DNA of 44,740 nt, from assembly GCA_038093515.1 (NCBI GenBank), contig JBBPSI010000198.1:1-44740 (forward strand), given 5' to 3'. Shown piece by piece: positions 31,483 to 41,300 of the stretch (positions within the stretch are counted from its first letter, which is position 1; each line of letters opens with the position of its first letter). Position numbers and translations under genes: made by a program. The stretch is from Butyriboletus loyo. Its lineage: Eukaryota > Basidiomycota > Agaricomycetes > Boletales > Boletaceae. The notes beneath the pieces are model-generated. The model searched no databases. It saw only the letters and a program-made list of their open reading frames with translations, and was not told where the DNA came from.

Positions 31483-32153
31483 CCAGGTATTGCGTCTGCA
31501 GTGTTGGTTGACCGACCACGCACCAGTCTCCATGGTTAACTCTGACTATAAGCCTTGGTCCTAATAGAGCTACGTAATACTGTACGCTGACACAATGTCT
31601 ATCTCTTTAGATCATCGAGGATCATATGGCCCCGCAGGTCTCGGTCTTCGATAAATATTACGTGCTGAAGCAAACCTGCTCCTCAAACGCATAGACACGC
31701 TTGTCTTGGGGTCCACGATCATGAATAATTAGTCGGATCCTTCTCTAGTCAAAATGTACACACGGCTTTTGATATCGTGTATTCAATATTCAAGCTCAAG
31801 GCCGATATGGCACGACTCGGAGGACGCGATGTTGATTAAATAAAAGCAAGACAAGAAAACGAGGATCTAGTAAAAGTTACGTATAAAGATGTACATAAAG
31901 AACGTGTTGATCAAAACGGGATATCCAACCTTTTTTTTCCCCACCGTGCTCAGTCTGGGCTTCGAATTTCTCCAACTGCATACTCCATTTGTCAATTTGC
32001 AAAGTAAGGACTCCAGTCACCATGTTTAAATTTTACAATTTAAATTTTACAAAACTCAAAAAGTCAATTGAGGTACATGGTATGAGAGAATAGTGAATGC
32101 TGAAGCATGAAGTAGGATTTAAATATTGTTATTAACCTCATCTTTCTCATTGG
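31483..32153. other. AT-rich intergenic region, no gene
   Basis: About 0.67 kb with an AT-rich stretch near 32020-32060 containing a repeated AATTTAAATTTTACAA-like motif. No ORF of note and no RNA gene seen. It marks the change from gene-rich to transposon-rich DNA. Confidence 0.4.
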
Positions 32154-32539
32154 TGTTATAATTGTATCTCTTATAACTATCTTTTGCGTTTGGACTTCAT
32201 CATATTTCTCTTTCAAAGGTCACGTGACTTTGCGCACGTGATCGTGGGATTATACATGTGATCACAGGCTGACTAAGCATATGATGTCATGGTCCAGACT
32301 GGCCCAGACTCTACGACGTCATGCCTCATGTATTTAATCTCCGTTTGCTTCTCTTCTTTTTGATCACCGTCGACTTCTATTTCCCATCATCGTCGACTCG
32401 TGACTTCTTCATATGTACATGTATAGTAACTAGTCTCACGCACTGCATGGTCTGTGCACATTCCCCTGTAATATAAAAGGGCTCGTGGTTGCAGCTAGGA
32501 TTCCCTAGCTTTAACCACTTGTCTTATTCGCTGGCAACA
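32154..32539 (+). repeat. Possible old solo LTR or LTR fragment
   Basis: Starts TGTTATAATT and ends GGCAACA, with TATAAAAGG at about 32474 placed as in the other LTRs of the window, and a palindrome GCTAGG/CCTAGC just downstream. No target-site duplication could be found and the ends are uncertain. Sequences from 32540 to 33330 continue as AT-rich repeat-like DNA with short ORFs and no recognised gene. Confidence 0.3.
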
Positions 32540-33585
32540 GTTGAGAGATTAAGGCCTGAGCTATCCTCATTACACTCGCCAGCTATTGTGTATAGCTGCA
32601 ACAGTTGCAGAACCCTGTGTGCCACTTGATAACTCAGTTGTCTCATAACAATCAGAAGAAAAGGTATTCACCCAAACTACAGGCATGTTGAAAAGGAGAA
32701 GTAGAGGAATAGACACTAAGAGTACAGCATGATTAAGTAATCTGGTGGCTGTACAACTGCACACTATTTGCTATCAGAATATGCAACAATGAAGCCAGGG
32801 GCTCCTTGAACTTGAGCCACAACCATGGTTGATTTTCCCATACTGAAAAAGCAGGCAAGAATGTGTGTTGAAACAAAACAGCACAACAACCAGTAGTCCC
32901 CCTCCCCAAGAACAACAAATAAACTAATAGGACACCAGTCCTCCAACTCAATGAATCAAAAGAACCCACTGTAATCCATACTATAAACAGATCACCCTGT
33001 CCTAACCAACTGAACATCAAACCATGCACTAAACACCAAAACAGTAAAACAAACAAGGCTATGAAAACCTGAAACTTAACTCAAACCCAGACATGACCAT
33101 AAGGCCTAGACCTGCCAATTGGAGACAATGATAAGCTTGCTACCTAAATCAACCTGATATCATGCTGACAACAATCTAGAACCTGAAAACATGACAAACA
33201 AAACATGTAAAAAATGGACAGCCAATAGCAGGTGATGCCCCACTGATATTGATCACTATTCAATTATTAATGATACATTGGAATTGCTCCACCCAAATCA
33301 CAAACCATGTAAATATCCTCCACCCCTATACAGTGTGGGACAAAACTATTGCAATGTTTTGCACATTTGGATAGATTCAGATATATCTCAGAAGGAAAAT
33401 TTGATAAATCATACATATATTTGGGTATATGCCCTTACATCTTGGCTTTAACATGGTGCAATAATATTATGTAATCTCCCATTTCTGGCTAAGATACATC
33501 TATTTTGGTCAGACATACTCATTGCAATAGTTTTGTCCCTGCCATGGAGAAAAGCACAAAATCATAAATTCTAATACTTGGTATA

Positions 33586-34407
33586 TGTTACGCTGATAGC
33601 GCACAATAGCTAGCAAGCAAGCACTTATAGGGGCTCGAGCCTAATGAGGAAACTAGCCGACTCGCGTAGACGACGCTATCGGGTGTCTTGCAAAGCAAGT
33701 GTCGGCGAGATCTTGAGTGGTGGCGACCAGACGAGATCGAGCAGACTCTTATCGGCTTTATCGGCAAGAGAAGGGTATATTGCTAGATTACTATGCACTT
33801 GGTAGATGCGTAGAATTAGCTAAAGAGTCTGTACTTCTCTAAGTACTCGTATATATAATACTGGGTATCGTGCACAGACCGAGCTGTGCGTGGCAGCGAA
33901 GGGTAAAGGGCTATGAGTCTGTCCGAGTCATAGCGGCAAATGAAGAAGCGGCAAAGTGCCGGTAACGAGGGAGCGAAGCTCCGGGTAAGGTGGCGACATC
34001 GTCAGCGAATGAGAAGTGCTGAACATGAAGTGACGATGTCCATGAGGCCGGCCCCACAGGGCGAAGGGTGCGCGAACGGCGGAGCCCTTGGATACGGGTC
34101 TCGACGCGAAGGTAAGAACACGTCGTAATCTAATCACGTGCTAGTCACGTGATGCAAGAAATGTCATTGGTCAAATAAGAAGGGACGCGACAGCTCAACT
34201 GAAGGTCCGGCCCGACGGGGCGACAAGACAGGGGCTATCTCAGTGTAGCGTCACTGAGACTTGCAGGAACGACCGGGGAAGTGGATAACGTCCACTAGGC
34301 GACTGGGGAGCGGGCGATGGGTGGCATCGCAAGACGGCGGGGGCGGCGGGGACGCGTGAGCGTGGGAAAACGAGTGGCGGGGTACGCTTAGGGGTAAAAC
34401 TGTAACA
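33586..34407. mobile_element. Solo LTR, family A, copy 1
   Basis: 822 bp bounded by TGTTACGC and TGTAACA with a perfect 5-bp target-site duplication GTATA (33581-33585 and 34408-34412). It is about nine-tenths identical by eye to copy 2 at 41819-42636. It has a TATATAA box at 33852-33858 and then a run of hairpins (33872-34088). No internal element sequence remains, so it formed by LTR-LTR recombination. Confidence 0.88.
33872..34088 (+). other. Array of six hairpins in the family A LTR
   Basis: Perfect stems in order: GCACAG/CTGTGC (33872-33889), GCTATGA/TCATAGC (33910-33934), CGGCA/TGCCG (33949-33961), GGAGC/GCTCC with a GAA loop (33970-33982), GACATCGTCA/TGACGATGTC (33995-34040) and AGGGC/GCCCT (34058-34088). 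All lie downstream of the TATA box and so would be in the transcript. Copy 2 keeps every stem base while linkers differ. The strand is inferred from the TATA orientation. Confidence 0.55.
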
Positions 34408-34499
34408 GTATAGCACCCTTTGGCCTTCAACACAGCAACAACCCTCCTAGGCATACTCTCAATCACATTCTGACATACAGTGGCTCAAAAAACTGTCCA

Positions 34500-34999
34500 T
34501 GTTACGATTCATTCTTTTCTTTTCTTTTGTTTCTACTTAAGCATATCTCACGATAGCTTATCCTTTTAGCCAACGCAACTCGGAATATTCCTCTTTCGCT
34601 TCTTAGATAGCGAGATCCAACCCTCGATCTATCGCTCCCCTTTAAGGTACTCCTATGGAATATTCCATAACCTTCTATCGTATGACTTCCCTTCACCCAA
34701 TGGCAATTCTCCTCCATATCGTACGATAGCCCTCTTTCCTCTTTCATCCTTGGTCTGTGCGCGTTCCCCTATAGTATAAATACGATGAGATCTAGCTACG
34801 TTGTACCCTAAGCTAGATCTACTTGGAATCATCATTGATATCCTCGTCCTCTCGTCTCAAGTAGCGAGTCGTCTTTCTTCAACTTGAACATCGGACAAAT
34901 CCTTCATCTCGAAGGTTAGACTTGAACGTCTAGAAGACTTCTTGAGTTCCAGAACTATATCCAAGTCTACGCTCGTACTTACCCAGTCCAAGCGTAACA
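34500..34999 (+). repeat. 5' LTR of the outer gypsy element
   Basis: 500 bp from TGTTACGATT to AGCGTAACA. TATAAATA is at 34775-34782. The 12-mer at 34809-34820 (TAAGCTAGATCT), 34 nt downstream of the TATA start, is the exact reverse complement of the site just after the LTR. It also pairs with an upstream AGATCTAGCT at 34788-34797, so a hairpin can form at the transcript start. Confidence 0.85.
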
Positions 35000-35001
35000 A
35001 A

Positions 35002-35013
35002 AGATCTAGCTTA
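35002..35013 (+). other. Primer binding site of the outer element (self-priming type)
   Basis: AGATCTAGCTTA, 2 nt after the LTR end, is complementary over 12 nt to LTR positions 34809-34820, the likely mRNA 5' end. It does not resemble a tRNA 3' end ending in complement TGG. This is the Tf1/sushi-type arrangement. Confidence 0.65.
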
Positions 35014-35363
35014 TCTCAAAGAACGACCACCATCGCTGTGGTCCTATCCCCACCATTCAACCCTACCCAAAGAAACCCTTCGCCGGTCCTTCTTCATCCC
35101 GAAAACCCACTTGCCTCCAACCTAGAACTCCCCCTCCCATTATCACCTCAGACCCTGAACCAGAACCCCCCGAATCAGCCGAATCGGAGATAGAAACAGA
35201 CATCCATCTTACGGACAAAGAATCAAAGCTTGACAACAAAGGAACCACACAAGAAATTTCTAAATCCCTCTCCGACCTCTTTATTCCATGATCCCCCTCC
35301 TCTCCTTCCAAACCGCCTTCCCCCACACCCGGTCCTTCACCCATCTGCTTTAGAAAACCAAGA

Positions 35364-38300
35364 ATGTCGACATACAAACCGACAGAGCTTAAGATAGGCT
35401 CACCTGAAGACTACGACGGAAACTATGACAAATTGAACCCATGGCTATTAATGGTCAAGTCATTGTTACGGTAGTGGTCTACTTTTTCTCCCCATTACCG
35501 TTAGGACTATTACATTCACCTAGCCTTTTGCTAGTTCCACTTGAACGGTTGTCACCGTTCGTACTTAGTCATCACTTCCCGCGCACGGACGCGCTTTCTT
35601 TCATACTCTGGAACATTCTAGAGTATCTCTTCCTTATTTGTACTTTCGCTCTCGTGACCCGATTAGGGAGCATGGTCTGTGTGCAGACCTCAGTAGTATA
35701 AAGCTTCTGTCTTTACACCCTGTAACGGTATCTAGTTCTACGCAGAAACCTGCTAGCAATTAGCTTCACTCCAGACTCTTAGTGTGCGCACTAAGACATA
35801 GTCTGAGACCCAGCTCAGAAACACTTCATGAGTCTCGAGGCCACTCCAGAGTGCCTCCTCGCTGTTCTAATTGTTAGCGCCCAGCATAACAAAAGAACTA
35901 GATCTTCCTCTCGCTTCTGCTTCCCAGCAGTAAAGCCGCCCTCCCCTCGCCCACCATTTCATACCCATGCTCAGGACGCGTCGGTCGTTCTTTCCGCATT
36001 CCCTCCCCCGAACCGGAACCCATCACCGCCACACTCTCCCGCCCTGCCAGACCCTCAACCCCAGTTTTCCCCTCTGCCCCAGCCTGACCACGAACCCTCA
36101 TACTAACCCGAGGACCAGGGTCTAGGGCAGGAAAACGAACCGGAACCCAGTGACGACGGATATCACAGTGATTGGCTCGACAGAACCCCACACGTCTCCC
36201 CCCACGTTTCCTGCTCTCCATCCCCGCCGTATTACCCACCCGCAGATCCCTCTGACGACGAAGACAATAATAACGATATGTCCGACAAAAAGAATATCGT
36301 TCCCAAGGACTTCACCGGCCTCAATGAAGACGCTTCGCGATGGCTCCTCGCCATGCGCACCTACTTCGCCGCCAACCAGACAGCATTCCCTGACGATGAG
36401 TCGAAAATCAACGCCCTCCTCATGAAAATGAGCGAAGGAAAAGGAAAAATGTTCTCTGAAGGATGGATGAGCCTCCTCCTGGACGGACATCCCACAGCGC
36501 AGCAGAGAGAATTCACCACGGTCTGTGAAGACTTCCACCGAGTCTTCCATCCCTTTGACGTAGGAGAGAGTGCCTGTATTGATCTGGGGAACCTAACCCA
36601 GAACAAAGCCAACCGCAAGGACGGCTACGACACCTACGTCACCGAATTCCAGTTGCTTGCAGCCAAGTCAGGAATCATAGATGAGAAGGCGCTCATCGAG
36701 TGGTTCATCCGCGGTCTCGACCCCCGCCTCGCAGAATCCGTCCTCTCTTGTGAGAAACCCCCTACCACGCTTGCCGGATGGGCCAAGAAAACATCCGCCT
36801 TCCATGCGCAACACAAGCGCATCGACGACCTCCGCGCCGGGAAACGCTACATCCCCACATTCTCCTCCTCTTCCAAGCCCTCGTCCAGCAGAAGGGACCC
36901 CAATGCGATGGACGTCGACGCCGTCTGACTTACTCCAGTACAACGTGCGGAGTACATGAAGCAGAACAAATGCTTCATCTGCCACCAAGTCGGCTGCCGC
37001 TCGACCAACCATCCTCACCCCCCTCGCAATGGGCAGAACTCCCGAGGACCACCCTCTCGCCCCCCTCGCAACCCTCAGCGCGCATGCGCCGCCGTCATCA
37101 CGCCCCCTGAACCAAAGCCCTCCCCACTCGTCGACTACTTGTCCGAGTTGAAAGGTCGAGGCACCCAACAAGAAGACGTCTTGAATGTCCTCAAAGCGTG
37201 CTTCAATGAAGATGAAGAAAAGCTGCCCGTCGCAGCAACCAAGGTGGCCGAAGAATGGCCAAAGGATTTTTAGAAAGGAGGGAAGTTTCGACGTCTTCGC
37301 CTCCTCATGTAATCGCCCCTGTAGTTTTATCAAACCCAAATGCGCAATCTATTCGAGTCCCAGTGTCATTATTCGCGCATGAAGGGGGACAAATCGTCGA
37401 CACATTCGCCCTGGTGGACAGCGGCGCAAGCGGATGCTTCATAGATCGCGATCTAGTGAAGCGAAAGAAATTGCCGATGGAACGGCTACCCAAGCCACTT
37501 AGTGCCCAAAACGTGGACAGGTCAAACAATCAAGGAGGAGTAATACGACACAAGGTCACCATCTCCATCAGGATTGGAGAAACCGAGGAGGAACGGAGCT
37601 TCCTAGTCCTCAACATTGGAAAAGAGAACATGATCCTGGGACTACCGTGGTTACGAGAAGCAAACCCGGTAATAGATTGGGCCACTGGCCATATCGATCT
37701 CCCAGATCAAATCAAGAAGCCCCGACACGACTCCCCTCGGGCAATCGCTCAACGGTACCTCGTACGGTACCTTGACTTGGACCCAGACTCCAAGATCGCC
37801 AAGCTCTGGAAGAAGCGAGTAGACGCTTCAGCAAGGGAAGCTTACCCTATTCGAAAAGCAACCATCGCGACTGAGATCGCCGCTCAAGCCATCAAGGAGA
37901 AAGCAGTTCTCCCTACCCCGTTCGCCGCCTTTGCGGACGTTTTTGACAAGAAGAACACTGAGGAACTTCCCCCGTCCCGATCTTTCGACCACGCTATCGA
38001 CCTCGACAAAGACTTTGTCCCGAAAGTCGCCAAGGTCTACCCCTTGAACCCGAAAGAGTCGGAAGCCTGCAAAGCTTTCGTCGAGGAACATCTCAAGTCG
38101 GGAAAGATCACCCCCTCCAAGTCTCCTCAGGCAGCCCCCTTCTTCTTTGTATCCAAGAAGGATGGCTCGCTACGCCCCTGTCAGGACTACAGGTACCTGA
38201 ATTCCCATACGGTCAAAAACGCCTATCCCCTCCCTCTCATCTCCGACCTCGTCGATCGCCTCAAGGGATCGAAAATCTTCACCAAGATGGACATCCGTTG

Positions 38301-41300
38301 GGGATACAACAACGTCCTCATCAAGCCGAACGACCGCTGGAAGGCGGCCTTCATCACTCCTCAAGGGCTGTTCGAGCCCACCGTGATGTTCTTTGGACTG
38401 TGCAATTCTCCCGCCACGTTCCAAGCATTGATGGACCACATCTTCGGTGATCTCATGGCAGAAGGCTGGCTAATCATTTACATGGACGACCTTCTCATCC
38501 ATTCTGCCACGTCTGCGGAGCATGAGGCCCGCACGATCCGCGTCCTGGAGAGACTCAGGGAACACAAACTCTTCCTCAAACTCGAAAAGTGTTCGTTCGA
38601 CGCCGAGGAAGTCGAATACCTCGGGATGATGGTCCGAGAAGGACAGGTCAAGATGGACCCCACCAAGTTGAAAGCCATTCGCGAATGGAACCCACCGACC
38701 TCGGTGAAGGCAGTCAGGTCCTTCATCGGGTTCTGCAACTTCTACAGGAGATTTATTCAGGACTTCTCTCATATCGCGAAGCCACTGCACGACCTGACCA
38801 AGAAGAATTCCCCCTGGGCCTGGACTCCGGCTTGTGAACAAGCGTTCCAGGCAATAAAACAGTCGTTCTTGAGGCAACCTGTCCTCTCCATGCCCGACGT
38901 CACGAAGCCGTTTGCCGTCATGACGGACGCTTCCCTCACTGCTACTGGAGCAGTGCTCATGCAGAAGGATGTCAATGGCGATTTGCATCCTTGCGCCTAC
39001 CTCTCCAAGACGCTCTCACCAGCTGAGCGTAACTACGATATCTATGATCGCGAGTTGCTCGCGGTCATCCACGCCCTGGAAGAGTGGCGACACTACCTGC
39101 GTGGTACCGGACACCAAGTGGAGATTCTTACCGACCACAAGAATCTCACTTATTTCCGACAACCCAACAAGCTCTCTCGCCGGCAAGCACGCTGGCTCAT
39201 GTTCCTGCAGGACTTTGACCTGCACTTCCATCACATCCCGGGTACTCAGATGGGCCCTGCCGATGCCTTATCCCGCCGCGACGACGTTGACACTTCCGCC
39301 GACAACCAGGAAGTCACCCTCCTCCCAGAAAACCTCTTCGCCCGCAAGATCGATGTCGCCCTCGCGGAAAAGATCGCCGCCTCCACCCCCAGCGACCCCA
39401 TGATTAAGCGGTGCATGCAGGCTCTCTACGAAGACTCGCCCCTATTCCCCAAAATGAATGCTGGTGATTGGGACTTCGACGGAAAGGAGTTATATTTCCG
39501 AAAGAAACGTTACATCCCCGAGGAGGCACGAGTCGACCTCATCCGGTCCTTGCACGAAAGCCCCGCTGGTGGTCACGGTGGTATATTCCGCACCCAGAAT
39601 CTGGTGCAACGTGATTACTGGTGGCCTGGCATGGCTAATCTGGTCCGCCGCTTCGTTTCGGGCTGCGCCGTATGTCAGGCGCATAAGGTTAATACTCACC
39701 CCACCATGCCCCCTCTCACCCCTCTGGCCAGCGTGGCCTCTCGTCCCTTCGAACAGGTCTCGGTTGATCTCATCACCGGCCTTCCTCCCTCTTTAGGATA
39801 TGATTCTGTCATGGTCGTGGTAGACCATGGGCTTACGAAGGGGGTAATTTATTCCCCTTGCAACAAGGACATCGACGCGGCTGGAGTCGCCAAGTTATTT
39901 TTCAAAACAGTATTCCTTTGCTTCGGCCTACACTCCCGTTGCATCTCTGACCGAGGTCCTCAATTCGCATCCGCCTTCGCTAGAGAACTCGCAAGGCTCC
40001 TGGACTACGACCTCGCCCTCTCCTCCGCATACCACCCACAGACTGACGGAGAAACCGAACGAGTCAACCAAGAATTGGAAACCTACCTACGGATCTTCTG
40101 TGATGGCCATCCGGAACGATGGGCCGAACTCCTTCCTATGGCCGAATTCTCTCACAACTCCATGACTCACTCGTCGACAAACGTAACCCCGTTCTCCCTG
40201 ATGGTTGGATACGAGCCAAGGTCTTATCCTCCAATTGGAAAGACTTTCCTCCCCGCCCTTGAGTCCAGACTCTCGGAACTCACAGGAGCCCGAACGGAAG
40301 CTTTAGAAGCCCATGAGAAAGCACGCCGATTGATGAAGGAGCGGATCTCGTCAAAGTTCCGCCCGTGGAAGACTGGAGATAAAGTGTGGTTAGAAGGACG
40401 CAACCTGAGACTCAGGTACCCGTCGAAGAAGCTCGCGCCCAGAAGAGAAGGACCGTTCGAGATCGCTCAGGTGATATCCCCTGTGGCGTACAGACTCCGA
40501 TTGCCGCCGACCTGGAAGATCCATGATGTCTTCCATGCGTCCCTCCTAACCCCTTATCGCGAAACTGCGGAACATGGTCCGAATTTCACAAATCCCCCTC
40601 CGGAAGAAATAGACGGAGATGAAGAGTACGAGATCGATCGGATCCTGTCCCATCGCGGCTCGAAGGGACGCCGTCAGTTCCTTGTGTCCTGGAAAGGGTA
40701 TTCCGCAGCAGAGAACACCTGGGAACCAAACGGGAACCTGGTCCATGCGCAGGCCTTGCTCAAGGCTTATAAACTGCGCCACCCCAAAGACTTTCCCTCC
40801 CCATCTTCGCAGTAAAACTCGAAAATGGCCATTCCTCCCGCTGAAAACAACGCCCCACTTCCGGCTCAGCCCCTCGTCCGCTCTTCTCGTCTCCCTGTTT
40901 CCTCCCGCCACGTCCTTTACGCCGCTGTGTTAGAAAACCCCGTCGCTACGTATGCCTTGGAGCAACGTATGGATTTCACCGGAGACTACGTCCTCCGCAC
41001 CCTTGCCAGTCTCTACCGTTCTTACGCCCTCGCACGTACCGTCCACACCCGCCTCTGCCCCGACAACCAACCGCCCGTATACGCCACCGCCCTAGAGACC
41101 TCCTTGATGGAGGCTAGGGGGTACACTTTAGACATCCTCCACGCAGAGGGATTTGGTTATGTCGTCGATCAGCTCCTCCCGGGCATCCTTGCCCCCGTCC
41201 TACGCCCCATCCTCGTCGCTCTCGCTCCTAGGGAGAGAGAGTTTTACTTTCAGTCCAACGACAGGATCGGATTTCTTCGCCCCACCGCTCGCGGCCCCAA

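Larger units (their letters stand above)
33331..34499 (-). mobile_element. Tc1/mariner DNA transposon remnant (3' end)
   Basis: Read on the minus strand, the last codons of a Tc1-type transposase (stop 33571-33573) are followed by an untranslated tail. The tail ends at a CAGTG terminus next to TA at 33329-33330. GGGACAAAACTATTGCAATG at 33337-33356 recurs inverted at 33520-33539, an inner/outer repeat arrangement like IR/DR Tc1 ends. A solo LTR (33586-34407) sits inside, and the outer gypsy element cuts the transposase at 34500, so the 5' part is not in the window. Confidence 0.7.
33571..34499 (-). pseudogene. Tc1/mariner transposase, C-terminal fragment
   Basis: The minus strand reads QNVIESMPRRVVAVLKAKGC, the family's well-known C-terminal block. 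Across the solo LTR (one target copy removed) the frame continues through Tyr-Thr-Lys-Tyr to a TAG, the usual family ending. An in-frame stop lies just upstream of this block at about 34485. The catalytic DDE part is not in the window. Not functional. Confidence 0.75.

Noticed and set aside
32733..33056. 107-aa minus-strand ORF as a gene
   Set aside because: AT-rich repeat-like region, hydrophobic by composition, no domain and no splice or promoter support.
33331..33539. Separate MITE of about 210 bp with 20-bp inverted repeats
   Set aside because: The repeats are better explained as the outer and inner repeats of the Tc1/mariner 3' end, as the transposase stop lies just beyond them in the right orientation.
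35828..36106. ORF starting inside the 5' LTR as true gag start
   Set aside because: The ATG exists only because of CpG decay in the 5' LTR; the 3' LTR has CGCG there.
37264..37275. Canonical A-UUU-UUA slippery heptamer
   Set aside because: The heptamer is not in register with gag codons, so only a single-tRNA slip at the five-T run is considered.
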